This document shows, in pieces, positions 39,457 through 47,943 of a stretch of DNA of 64,000 bases. The notes beneath the pieces are model-generated. The model ran no database searches. It saw only the letters and a list, made by a program, of their open reading frames with translations, and had not been told where the DNA came from. The translations under genes and the position numbers were made by a program. How positions within the stretch are numbered: position 1 is the first letter of the stretch; each line of letters begins with the position of its first letter. The DNA comes from Bosea sp. PAMC 26642 (lineage in GTDB: Bacteria; Pseudomonadota; Alphaproteobacteria; Rhizobiales; Beijerinckiaceae), in NCBI RefSeq assembly GCF_001562255.1, contig NZ_CP014301.1, positions 3,410,001 through 3,474,000 of the forward strand, read 5' to 3'.

Positions 39457-41520
39457 TCAAAGGATGTTGATGACGAGATTGCCATGCAAATCGACATGGG
39501 CCGTCCCGCTCGGGCCGATGACGGCCGTGGATTCGCGCTGCTCAACGATGGCTGGACCTTGCACTGGCTGGTTCACCGTCAGGCTGTAATGGTCGTAGAC
39601 CGGGGTCTCGACGGCCGTGCCCAGTTCCTGGAAATAGACCTCGCGCGTGCCCTTCATGGCGTTGGCTGCCGTCGTGCCGTGCGGCCGGGTGACCTTGTCC
39701 TTCTCACCGCCGGCCCGCAGGCGCCAGGTGATGACCTCAAGCCCGGCCTTGACGGTGCGGCCGAAGAGTTCGCGATAAAGCGTGGTGAAATTGGCCGTGA
39801 GCTGCGCCAGGAACGCGTCCTGCGGCAGGTCGAGATCGGGCAGTGCGACTGTGATCTCGTGGCCCTGGCCGACATAGCGCATGTCGACGGTGTAGCGGTT
39901 GGCGATCGTCTCCTTCGGCACGCCGGCGGCGGAGACGACCTCGGCGCCCTGCGCTGCGAGATCGCCGAGCAATCGGCGCATCTCGGCGGCGTCCCACTCG
40001 CTGAGCGCCATCGGGAAGCTCGCCGAGAGATCCACTGCGACCGGCGCGATCAGCAGGCCGATCGCGGAGGTCACGCCAGCGCCGGTCGGGCAGATGATCC
40101 GCTTGATGCCGAGCTTTTGGGCGATGCCATAGGCATGCACCGGCCCGGCGCCACCGAAGGCGACCATCGGCAGCGAGCGCGGATCGACGCCGAGATCGGT
40201 CGCATGCATCGCGGCGGCCTTGCTCATCGATTCATTGACGAGGTCGTGGATTCCCCAGGCGCAGCGCGTGACGCTGACGCCGAGATCGGCGGCCAGCCGG
40301 GCCATCGCATCATGGGCGGCCTGCTTGGAGACCTTGAACGAGCCGCCGACGAAGGATTCAGTGCCCATATAGCCCAGCAGGATATCGGCATCGGTGACCG
40401 TGGGCTCCGTGCCGCCGCGCTGATAGGCCGCCGGTCCCGGCAGGGCGCCGGCCGAACGCGGGCCGACATCGAGCAGGCCGAGCGGGTTTTTCGCCGCGAT
40501 CGAGCCGCCGCCGGCGCCGATCTCGATCATCTGGATCGACTGGATCTTGAGTGGGAAGCCCGAGCCCTTGCGGAAGCGCTGGTAGTGGGCGACTTCGAGA
40601 TCGGTGCCAACCGTCGGCTCGCCATTGGGGATCAGGCAGAGCTTGGCGGTGGTGCCGCCCATGTCGAAGGAGAGCACGCTGCCCTCGCCGGCGATGCGGC
40701 CGAACTCGGCGGCCGCCACCGCGCCGGCCGCGGGGCCGGATTCGATCAGGCGCACGGGCAGTTCTGCGGCGCGGCGGCTCGGAACGAGCCCACCCGAGGA
40801 GGTCATCCAGAGCACCTGGCGGTCGATGCCCTTCCGGGCGAACTCGCGCTGGAGATGGGCGACATGGCCGGCCATCTGGGGCCGCGTATAGGCGTTGACC
40901 ACCGTGGTCGAGGCGCGGTCGAATTCGCGGACTTCCGGGCAGACTTCCGAGGAGAGCGAGACGAAGATGTCGGGATATTCGTCCTTCAGCAGCGCCGCGA
41001 CACGCTGCTCATGGGCGGGATATTTGTAGGCGTGCAGCAGGCAGACGGCGACGGAGCGGACGCCCTTCTCGCGCAGGCGCCCTGCGATCTCGCGGACCGT
41101 GTCCTCTTGCAGCTCGGTGACGACCTCGCCATCGGCGGCGATGCGCTCGCGGGCGCCGAAGCTGTTGGCGCGGGTGACGAGCGGATCGGGATAGCGCAGG
41201 TTCAAATCGTAGAGGTCGTAGCGGCCCTCGTTGCGGATGCGCAGCATGTCCTGGAACCCGGCGGTGGCGATGAAGCCGGTCTCGACGCCCTTGCGCTCCA
41301 GCACCGCGTTGGTGACGACCGTCGTCGCGCCCAGCACCTGAAGCTTGCCGATGTCGATGGCGGCGCCGAACTGCTCCAGAAGTTCGCTTACGCCCTGCAC
41401 CACGGCCTCGGCCGGGTTCAGGGGAGTGCTGAGCACCTTGTGCAGATGCACCTCGCCCGCATCGTCGAGCAGCGCGAAATCGGTGAAGGTGCCACCGGTG
41501 TCGAATGCCAGCTTGGCCAT
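39457..41520 (-). CDS. hyuA: Hydantoinase A / 5-oxoprolinase-type subunit HyuA
   Basis: A 687-residue ATP-dependent subunit with an actin-like ATPase fold. The phosphate-1 loop is AFDTGGTFTDFALLD at the N-terminus. The Hydant_A_N and hydantoinase domains follow (TTVVTNAVLERKG, SSEVCPEVREFDRASTTVVNAYTRPQM, SFDMGGTTAKLCLIP, AFGGAGPVHAYGIAQKLGI). With HyuB it would hydrolyse or carboxylate a hydantoin, 5-oxoproline or related amide/ketone with ATP. The start at 41520 has AGAGGA upstream. A NAC-like binding site lies 111 bases upstream (separate entry). Confidence 0.93.
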   Translation of the reverse strand: MAKLAFDTGGTFTDFALLDDAGEVHLHKVLSTPLNPAEAVVQGVSELLEQFGAAIDIGKLQVLGATTVVTNAVLERKGVETGFIATAGFQDMLRIRNEGRYDLYDLNLRYPDPLVTRANSFGARERIAADGEVVTELQEDTVREIAGRLREKGVRSVAVCLLHAYKYPAHEQRVAALLKDEYPDIFVSLSSEVCPEVREFDRASTTVVNAYTRPQMAGHVAHLQREFARKGIDRQVLWMTSSGGLVPSRRAAELPVRLIESGPAAGAVAAAEFGRIAGEGSVLSFDMGGTTAKLCLIPNGEPTVGTDLEVAHYQRFRKGSGFPLKIQSIQMIEIGAGGGSIAAKNPLGLLDVGPRSAGALPGPAAYQRGGTEPTVTDADILLGYMGTESFVGGSFKVSKQAAHDAMARLAADLGVSVTRCAWGIHDLVNESMSKAAAMHATDLGVDPRSLPMVAFGGAGPVHAYGIAQKLGIKRIICPTGAGVTSAIGLLIAPVAVDLSASFPMALSEWDAAEMRRLLGDLAAQGAEVVSAAGVPKETIANRYTVDMRYVGQGHEITVALPDLDLPQDAFLAQLTANFTTLYRELFGRTVKAGLEVITWRLRAGGEKDKVTRPHGTTAANAMKGTREVYFQELGTAVETPVYDHYSLTVNQPVQGPAIVEQRESTAVIGPSGTAHVDLHGNLVINIL

Positions 41521-41630
41521 GATGTCCTCTGATCCTGCCTTGCGGAGATCGCGGAGCCGTGTGCTCCACGACGACACGCGAAGGGTAGAGGCCTCGGCAC
41601 GGGACTGGCCAACAGGACTGCGGTCTGCCG

Positions 41631-41649
41631 CCATAGACTTTGCTTATGG
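41631..41649. promoter_or_regulatory. LysR (NAC-like) binding site upstream of hyuA
   Basis: CCATAGACTTTGCTTATGG is an inverted repeat with the form ATA-N9-TAT, which is the consensus of the nitrogen assimilation regulator NAC. It is preceded by TCTGCCG. The same 13 bases, TCTGCCGCCATAG, occur upstream of livK. Confidence 0.68.
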
Positions 41650-41666
41650 GGCTGGCGGCGCCCGGC

Positions 41667-42638
41667 TTATGGGGCCGGCGGCGCCCGCTCGACCTCGACA
41701 GGCACCGGCTTCAGGCCGAAGGGCGCCTCGCGGATCAGCTCCTGGACGATCTCGATCAGCACGGAGCGAGCCGCGATCGCCGGCTCCGACATCGGCAGAT
41801 GGTCCGAGACGCACAGCGAGACCGTCGCGGTCATCGCCGGGCGAACCAGCGGCCGGACGACGGCGCCGCGAAAGCCCGCCGCACTGGCCGCCACCGAGCC
41901 AGGCAGGATCGTCGATCCGAGCCCGTCCATCACCGCCGCGCCCAGCGACGAGACCGACTCGATTTCAGCTGCAACGTGGGGCGCGACGCGGGCCCGCCCC
42001 AGCGATTCATCGATCATCTGGCGCAGGAAATGCCCCCGGCTCGGCAGCAGCAGATCGACCTCGGCCAGCGCCGAAAGTGGTAGCGCCTCGCCCTCGGGTG
42101 TCTCGAAGACGGAGCCCGGCGGCGACACCAGCACGAGCTCTTCCGTGAACAGCGGCTGCAGCACCACGCCCTTGATCGGCCGCGAGCCGTAGATCACCGC
42201 CATGTCCATCTTGCCGGTCATGATCAGCTCGCTCAGCACATGGCCGAAGCTGTCGTTGATATGGATGACGATGTCGGGATAGCGCGTCTTCATCGCCTTG
42301 AGCAGCGGCAGTGAGAGCGCGCTCGACGCGGAATAGGTGGCAAGCCCGATCGAGACCCGGCCCGCGACGGAGCGCGAGGACTGCTCGATGTCGATCTGCG
42401 CCTGCTCGACCTGCTTCAGCAGGAGCTGGGCATGGCGGTAGAGGATCAGCCCCGCCTCGGTCGGCGTGATGCCGTGATTGCTGCGGATCAAGAGCTTGTG
42501 CTTGAAATGGCTTTCCAGCGCGGCGATCTGCTGGGACAGCGCCGGCTGTGCCGTACGCAGGATGTCGGCCGCGCGCGACACGCTACCCGCATCGACGACC
42601 TTCACGAAACTCTTCAACTTCTTGAAATCGACGCTCAT
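41667..42638 (-). CDS. LysR-family regulator, NAC/CynR-like
   Basis: A 323-residue LysR protein. The N-terminal HTH reads FKKLKSFVKVVDAGSVSRAADILRTAQPALSQQIAALESHFKHKLLIRS, close to the nitrogen-assimilation regulator NAC and its relatives. The effector-binding domain begins near residue 90 (GRVSIGLATYSASSALSLPLLKAM). The start at 42638 (MSVDFKKLK) fits the family N-terminus. It lies between the livKHMGF genes and hyuAB, in the same direction, and two identical-form ATA-N9-TAT sites flank the block, so it is the likely regulator of both units. Confidence 0.9.
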   Translation of the reverse strand: MSVDFKKLKSFVKVVDAGSVSRAADILRTAQPALSQQIAALESHFKHKLLIRSNHGITPTEAGLILYRHAQLLLKQVEQAQIDIEQSSRSVAGRVSIGLATYSASSALSLPLLKAMKTRYPDIVIHINDSFGHVLSELIMTGKMDMAVIYGSRPIKGVVLQPLFTEELVLVSPPGSVFETPEGEALPLSALAEVDLLLPSRGHFLRQMIDESLGRARVAPHVAAEIESVSSLGAAVMDGLGSTILPGSVAASAAGFRGAVVRPLVRPAMTATVSLCVSDHLPMSEPAIAARSVLIEIVQELIREAPFGLKPVPVEVERAPPAP

Positions 42639-42713
42639 CGACCAGGCCGGCTCCCTGGGTGGGGACGATAGGTCATTCCGGAGGATCACGAAACCAGCGC
42701 GCTGCGGCTGCCC

Positions 42714-43454
42714 TCAGTGCTGCGCCTCCGTCTCGCCGCGCATCTTGCCGGTCATGAACAGTTCGCCGAGTTCGTCATGGCTGATCTCGGCCGGCTTGCC
42801 GTCCCAGATCACCTGGCCGAGCCGCAGGATGACGGCGCGCTGCGCGACCTCCATCGCCTTCTTGGTGTTCTGCTCGACGAGCAGGATGGTCTGCCCCATC
42901 GCGTTGATCCGCAGCAATTCGTCGAAGACGATGCCGATCGCGGCCGGCGACAGGCCCACCGAGGGCTCGTCGACGAGGAGGATGCGCGGTCGCTGCAGCA
43001 CCGCCATGGCGACCTCGAGAAGCTGCTGCTCGCCGCCCGACATGTTGCCGGCGATGGTCGCGCGACGCTTCTTCAGGATCGGGAACAGCTCGTAGACATA
43101 GTCGCGGTCGCTCTTCACCTTGGCGTCGCGCAGCGTATAGGCCGCCATCTGCAGGTTCTCGTCGACCGTCATCAGCGGAAAGTTGCAGCGCCCCTGCGGC
43201 ACGAAGGAAACGCCTTGCGCCAGGATTTCGCGCGAGGCCAGCCCGGCGATGTCCCGGCCTTGCCAGCGAATGGTGCCGCCCTTGACCGTGGTCATGCCGT
43301 AGAGCGTCTTGAGCAGCGTCGATTTGCCGGCGCCGTTCGGCCCCATCAGCGCCACGAACTGGCCTTGCGGCACCTCGAGATCAATGCCGTTGAGGATGTC
43401 GAGCGAGCCATAGCCGGCTCGCAAGCCTGCGATCGAAAGATTGGTCTCAGCCAC
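42714..43454 (-). CDS. livF: Branched-chain amino acid-type ABC transporter ATP-binding protein LivF
   Basis: A 246-residue ATPase. Walker A is GPNGAGKST, the signature NMSGGEQQLLEVAMAVL, Walker B ILLVDEPSVGLSPA and the switch VEQNTKKA. The short C-terminus is typical of LivF. It overlaps the end of livG by 8 bases. With LivGHMK it forms an importer for an amino-acid-like or amide compound; the neighbouring hyuAB genes suggest that this is the hydantoinase substrate. Confidence 0.93.
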   Translation of the reverse strand: MAETNLSIAGLRAGYGSLDILNGIDLEVPQGQFVALMGPNGAGKSTLLKTLYGMTTVKGGTIRWQGRDIAGLASREILAQGVSFVPQGRCNFPLMTVDENLQMAAYTLRDAKVKSDRDYVYELFPILKKRRATIAGNMSGGEQQLLEVAMAVLQRPRILLVDEPSVGLSPAAIGIVFDELLRINAMGQTILLVEQNTKKAMEVAQRAVILRLGQVIWDGKPAEISHDELGELFMTGKMRGETEAQH

Positions 43455-44217
43455 CGAGATAGGCCTCCCGAACCGCCTGGTTGCGCATGATCTCGGATGC
43501 CGTGCCCTCGGCGAGCTTGCGCCCCTGGTCGAGGACCGCGACGCGCTGGCAGATGCTGGTGATGACGTCGATATTGTGCTCGATCACCAGGAAGCTGACG
43601 CCGAGTTCGGTGTTGGCATAGCGGATCGCCTCGACGACGCGCTCGATCAGCTTGGGATTGATGCCCGCCATCGGCTCGTCGAGCAGGATCAGCTTGGGCT
43701 CGGGCATCAGCATCGAGGCGAACTGGATCAGCTTCTGCTGGCCGCCCGACAGATTGCCGGCCGCTTGCGTCCGTACGTCCCAGAGGCCCGACAACTTGAT
43801 CAGCTCGCGCGCCCGTTTGCGCAGCCCCTCGACCCGGGCGCGCGAGCGCGCGCCGAAGCCGAAGGTCGAGGCGACGCCGGGAAAGGTGAACATCTGGCCG
43901 GCGATGACGAGGTTCTCCTCGACATCGAGCGCACCGAACGTGACCGTCTTCTGGAAGGAGCGCAGCATGCGGCCTTCGCGCGCGATGCGGTTCAAGGACC
44001 AGCCGGTGATGTCTTGTCCATCGAGCCTGACAGAGCCGGCATTGGGCTTGGCGAGTCCGGATACGCAGTCGAAGAAGGTCGACTTGCCCGAGCCGTTCGG
44101 GCCGATCAGACCGCAGATCTCGCCGCGGTGAACCTGCAGATCGACGCCGTCGACGGCCTTGATCGCCCCATAGGACTTGCTGAGGCCGCTGATCTCGAGG
44201 ATCGGAAGACCGGTCAT
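43447..44217 (-). CDS. livG: Branched-chain amino acid-type ABC transporter ATP-binding protein LivG
   Basis: A 256-residue ATPase with Walker A GPNGSGKST, the LivG-specific long insert after it (FQKTVTFGALDVEENLVIAG), the signature NLSGGQQKLIQFASMLM, Walker B LILLDEPMAGINPK and the switch IEHNIDVI. The C-terminal BCA_ABC_TP_C segment is present (IMRNQAVREAYLGG). ATG 44217 overlaps the livM stop (ATGA), so I chose it over the upstream in-frame codon. Confidence 0.93.
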   Translation of the reverse strand: MTGLPILEISGLSKSYGAIKAVDGVDLQVHRGEICGLIGPNGSGKSTFFDCVSGLAKPNAGSVRLDGQDITGWSLNRIAREGRMLRSFQKTVTFGALDVEENLVIAGQMFTFPGVASTFGFGARSRARVEGLRKRARELIKLSGLWDVRTQAAGNLSGGQQKLIQFASMLMPEPKLILLDEPMAGINPKLIERVVEAIRYANTELGVSFLVIEHNIDVITSICQRVAVLDQGRKLAEGTASEIMRNQAVREAYLGG

Positions 44218-45200
44218 GAGCGCCCCCTCAGCAAAGTCCAAAAGCGCGTGATCAGCGGCGCGAAGCCCTTCGGGAACCAGAACACCAGCGCCAGCAGGCA
44301 GAAGCCATAGGCGATCATGCGCAGCTCGGGGGCGATGCGGAGAAACTCCGACAGGCCAACAAAGAGCAGACTGCCGAAGACGACGCCCGAGATCGTGCCC
44401 GGTCCGCCGCCGAGCACGATGATCAGCATTAGCGTCGAGTTCGACATCTGGAAGGTCAGCGGGCTGACCACGGTGAGGTAATGCGCGTAGACGCTACCAC
44501 CGAGCCCGGCGAAAGCCGCGCTGATCATGAACACGACCAGCTTGTAGCGCCAGGTCGGCACGCCGACGGATTCGGCCAGCGTCTCGTTTTCGCGGATCGC
44601 CACCATGTTGCGCCCGGCTGGCGAATTGACGATCAGCCAGACGGCGAAGGTCGCCAGAGCCGCGACGGCGAGCACGAGATAGTAGAACCCGACCGTACCC
44701 GACACCGTGAAGGACGCAGGCCCCAGCGCGAAATGGGGCTTGGGAATGGCCGACAGGCCCATGTCGCCGCGCGTGACGCTGATCCAGTTCTTCGCGACCG
44801 CCTGTCCGATGATGACGAAGCCGAGCGTACACATCACGAAGGAGGTCGCCCGCAGCCTCAGCGCCGGGATGCCCAAGGGCAAGGCGAGGGCGCCGGCGAA
44901 CAGGCCCGAGGCGATCAGGTTGAGATAGAACGGCGTGCCCCAATGCACCGCCATCAGGGCCGAGACATAGGCGCCGACGCCGAAGAAGGCCGCCTGGGCC
45001 AGCGAGAGCAGCCCGGTATAGCCGACCAGCAGATTGAGCCCATGCGCCGGCAGCAGGAAGATCAGCGAGATGATCACCGCATGGAGCGCGTAGCTGCCCA
45101 AGAGCAGCGGCGCACAGCAGGCCAGCACGGCGATGGCGAGACCGAAGGGCCATCGCAGGTCGCGTCCGGCAGCTGGAAGCGAGGTCTCGTTCAGCGACAT
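44214..45200 (-). CDS. livM: Branched-chain amino acid-type ABC transporter permease LivM
   Basis: A 328-residue inner-membrane permease with about ten helices. Typical segments are HAVIISLIFLLPAHGLNLLVGYTGLLSLAQAAFFGVGAY, RLRATSFVMCTLGFVIIGQAVAKNWISVTRGDMGLS, and the C-terminal SNSTLMLIIVLGGGPGTISGVVFGSLLF. The start at 45200 (MSLNETSLPAAG) has GAGGATC upstream; a long extension further 5' is antisense-like. It lies between livH and livG. Confidence 0.93.
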   Translation of the reverse strand: MSLNETSLPAAGRDLRWPFGLAIAVLACCAPLLLGSYALHAVIISLIFLLPAHGLNLLVGYTGLLSLAQAAFFGVGAYVSALMAVHWGTPFYLNLIASGLFAGALALPLGIPALRLRATSFVMCTLGFVIIGQAVAKNWISVTRGDMGLSAIPKPHFALGPASFTVSGTVGFYYLVLAVAALATFAVWLIVNSPAGRNMVAIRENETLAESVGVPTWRYKLVVFMISAAFAGLGGSVYAHYLTVVSPLTFQMSNSTLMLIIVLGGGPGTISGVVFGSLLFVGLSEFLRIAPELRMIAYGFCLLALVFWFPKGFAPLITRFWTLLRGRS

Positions 45201-45256
45201 CGTCGATCCTCGGACAGAGTGGCCGCAATCGGCCGCGCGTTCTAGAGAAGGCTTGG

Positions 45257-46129
45257 TCAGTAGCGGGCCTGCGAGGAGAACAATCCATGCGGGCGCCACA
45301 TCAGCACGAGCATCAGCGTGGCGAAGCCGACCGTGTCGCGGAATTGCAGGCCGACATAGGTGGCGACGAGACTCTCGGCGATGCCGAGGATCATCGCGGC
45401 GAAGAAGGTGCCCCGGACATTGCCCAACCCGCCCATGATGATGATCGGCAGCGTCTTGAAGGTGATCAGCTCGCCCATGCCACCATAGACGCTGACATTG
45501 ACCGGAGCGGTGAGGACGCCCGACAGCCCCGCCAGCGCCGCACCCAGGATGAAGGTCCGCACCACGACCTTGCGGACATCGATGCCGACGACCGCGCAGC
45601 AATCGACGTTCTGCGAAACGGCCCGCATCGCCTTGCCCATGCGGCTATGGGTGACCAGAAGCTCGAGCCCGAAGAACACCAGCACCGCGACCGCGATGAT
45701 CAGCAGGCGCTGCTCGGCGAGCGAGATGCCGAAGATCGTGACCGGCTCGATATAGCCACCCTCGAAGAACTTGTAGCCGCCACCGAAGACGAGGATCACA
45801 GTGTTCTGCAGGATCAGCGCGATGCCGAGCGTCGCCAGCACGCCGGCCTCGGCCGGAGCCCCGACCATGCGCTGCATCACGAACTGCCCGACGACCAGCG
45901 CGACGAAGGCAGTGGCGATGACGCCGGCCACGATCGCGATCGGGTAAGGCAGGTCGAAATACTCGATCGCGACCCAGGCCCCGAAGGTGCCGACCATGTA
46001 GTATTCGCCATGGGCGAAATTGATCGCGCGCAGGACGCCGAAGATCATCGTCATGCCGACCGCGACCAGGGCATAGACGGCCCCGGTCACGATGCCGTTG
46101 ACGATCTGCTCGGAGATTTGGAACAGCAT
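45257..46129 (-). CDS. livH: Branched-chain amino acid-type ABC transporter permease LivH
   Basis: A 290-residue permease. The N-terminus QIVNGIVTGAVYALVAVGMTMIFGVLRAINFAHGEYYMVG is the LivH hallmark, followed by AEAGVLATLGIALILQNTVILVFGGGYKF, AVSQNVDCCAVVGIDVRKVV, and GGLGNVRGTFFAAMILGIAESL. It lies 30 bases downstream of the binding-protein gene. Confidence 0.94.
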   Translation of the reverse strand: MLFQISEQIVNGIVTGAVYALVAVGMTMIFGVLRAINFAHGEYYMVGTFGAWVAIEYFDLPYPIAIVAGVIATAFVALVVGQFVMQRMVGAPAEAGVLATLGIALILQNTVILVFGGGYKFFEGGYIEPVTIFGISLAEQRLLIIAVAVLVFFGLELLVTHSRMGKAMRAVSQNVDCCAVVGIDVRKVVVRTFILGAALAGLSGVLTAPVNVSVYGGMGELITFKTLPIIIMGGLGNVRGTFFAAMILGIAESLVATYVGLQFRDTVGFATLMLVLMWRPHGLFSSQARY

Positions 46130-46159
46130 CTCGAGCTCCTTCGACCTTCGACGAGATGA

Positions 46160-47347
46160 TCAGCGCGGATAGTCGATGTCGGCGGAATAGGCGCCCTTGA
46201 CCACCGGCTTGCCGTCCTCGATCTGCAGCAGAATCATCGGCAGCTTCGCCTGATTGTGATCGTCGAAGGTCACCTCGCCCACTGCGCTGTCGTATTTGAT
46301 CTTGGCGAGCGCGTCGCGAACCTGGGCCCGGTCGATGCTCTTGGCCGCCTCGACCGCCTTGCCGAGCAGGTTCACGGTCTCCCAATGGACATAGGCGTGG
46401 TTGTTGGGCGCCTCGCGGTATTCCGCATTGAACTTCGTCACGAAGGCCTTGCTCTTAGGGCTGTCCCAGGCCGGCAGCCAGGCTGCGGCCTCGACGGCGC
46501 CCTCCATGGCCTTGGGCGCCGACTTGATCGTCTTCTCAGTGTTGAACTCGCCATTGCCGATCAGCGGGATCTTGCCGGCGAGACCGACCTCGGTCATCTG
46601 GCGGGCCACGATCGGGGTGGTGTCGGCTAGCCCGTACATGATGATCGCCTGCGCGCCGGAATCGCGGATCTTGGCGAGCACGCTGCGGAAATCGACCTCG
46701 CCTTCCTTGTAGTAGTCCTCGGTGAGGATCTGACCCTTGAAGCGCGGCAGGTACTTCTTGGTGAACTCGATCGCCGAGCGGCCATAGTCGCTGTCGACTG
46801 ACAGAACCGCGAATTTGGTGAAGCCACGCTTCTCGGCGGCGTATTGCGCGACGATCAGCGCGCGGTTCTCGTCGGTCGGATAATTGCGGAAGCTCCATTT
46901 GAAGCCGCCGACGCCCGCCGCATAGGTGATTTTGGGGTTGGACGAGGCCGCGTTGATCAGCAGCACGCCGGCATCCTCGACGACCGGCTGCATCGCCAGC
47001 GTCACCGAACTCGACACGTCGCCGATGACGAAATCGACCTTGTCCTGCGCGATCAGCCGCTTGGTCGCCGAGACGCCTTCCACGGGTGTGCCCTGGCTGT
47101 CGGCCGAAAAGATCTCAATCTTGCGCCCGTCGATACCCCCAGTCGCATTGATCTCCTTGGCGGCGAGCTGCGCACCGCGCAGCGAAAACGCGCCGTAGCG
47201 CGCATTGGGGCCGCTCATCGGCGCGACGATGCCGAGCCGGATGCTGTTGTCCTGCGCCAATCCCACGCCATGGAAGGCGGGCGCGCCGGCAAGGCAGGTG
47301 GCGGATGCGAGAAGGCAGAAAGTCCTGCGGTGAATGCTCGTGGCCAT
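46160..47347 (-). CDS. Branched-chain amino acid-type ABC transporter substrate-binding protein (LivK-like)
   Basis: A 395-residue periplasmic binding protein of the Peripla_BP_6 family. A signal peptide (MATSIHRRTFCLLASATCLAGAPAFHGVGLAQ; the RR suggests Tat is possible) precedes IRLGIVAPMSGPNARYGAFSLRGAQLAAKEINATGGIDG, the KVDFVIGDVSSSVTLAMQPV region and YAAEKRGFTKFAVLSVDSDYGRSAIEF. The ligand is unknown; amides, urea or cyclic ureides are common ligands in this family. It is the first gene of the livKHMGF unit. A NAC-like site lies about 170 bases upstream. Confidence 0.92.
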   Translation of the reverse strand: MATSIHRRTFCLLASATCLAGAPAFHGVGLAQDNSIRLGIVAPMSGPNARYGAFSLRGAQLAAKEINATGGIDGRKIEIFSADSQGTPVEGVSATKRLIAQDKVDFVIGDVSSSVTLAMQPVVEDAGVLLINAASSNPKITYAAGVGGFKWSFRNYPTDENRALIVAQYAAEKRGFTKFAVLSVDSDYGRSAIEFTKKYLPRFKGQILTEDYYKEGEVDFRSVLAKIRDSGAQAIIMYGLADTTPIVARQMTEVGLAGKIPLIGNGEFNTEKTIKSAPKAMEGAVEAAAWLPAWDSPKSKAFVTKFNAEYREAPNNHAYVHWETVNLLGKAVEAAKSIDRAQVRDALAKIKYDSAVGEVTFDDHNQAKLPMILLQIEDGKPVVKGAYSADIDYPR

Positions 47348-47515
47348 GATCGACTCCGTTCCCTGATCGTGTTCCGCGATCGCGTCGCGGTTAGCCGGAA
47401 CGGCTCAGTCACAAGCTGGCGACGCTCCGTCCGATCGGACCTGGCTGGCATGCCCGACTGGAAAAAAGTCTAGGTTCAGCAAGCGCGGCCTGGGAAACAC
47501 AACTGCATTCTGCCG

Positions 47516-47534
47516 CCATAGGGATTCTTTATGG
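47516..47534. promoter_or_regulatory. LysR (NAC-like) binding site upstream of livK
   Basis: CCATAGGGATTCTTTATGG has the same ATA-N9-TAT form as the site before hyuA and shares the preceding TCTGCCG. The recurrence at the two promoters of the block supports control of both by the LysR regulator encoded between them. Confidence 0.68.
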
Positions 47535-47697
47535 CGTGCAACGGTACGCTATGAAATGGGCGGTCAGAACGGGGATAGCAGGACGTCGCCAGCGATCCGA
47601 ACTGGCTTCGCTTGGGTAAGGCGCCAGGAGCGGCCGTTGCATCATGATCCGACAACCGACGTCAGGTTTGCGCTCTAACGCCTAGACGTGAGCACGG

Positions 47698-47877
47698 CTA
47701 ACGGAGCTTGGCGATCCCGATGCCATCGAGTTTCGCGCGGTCTTTGATGGATTCTTCGCTGCGGGTCATCGCTTTCGAAATCGCTTTCAGTGCCATGCCC
47801 TTCTTGGCGAGCAACTTTAGCTTCTCGAGTTCCTCATATGTCCAGGGTTGGCGATGCCGTTCAAATCGCTCGGTCAC
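47698..47877 (-). CDS. Small SANT/Myb-like helical protein (59 residues)
   Basis: A short gene with a GTG start at 47877 and a GGAGCAG ribosome-binding site. The product contains HRQPWTYEELEKLKLLAKKG, then ALKAISKAMTRSEESIKDRA, ending IGIAKLR. The PWT-x-E-E-L-E-K-L-K start followed by a second helix with SIKDRAK resembles SANT/Myb-type small DNA-binding proteins common in Rhizobiales, often annotated as hypothetical. No signal peptide is present. Function is unknown; its place downstream of the lyase gene, in the same orientation, may be incidental. Confidence 0.65.
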   Translation of the reverse strand: MTERFERHRQPWTYEELEKLKLLAKKGMALKAISKAMTRSEESIKDRAKLDGIGIAKLR

Positions 47878-47943
47878 AATCTGCTCCTGCTCCGTCGGTC
47901 CATTTGAGGCATTCTCGCCATCTCAACTGCGCGACAGACGCGC

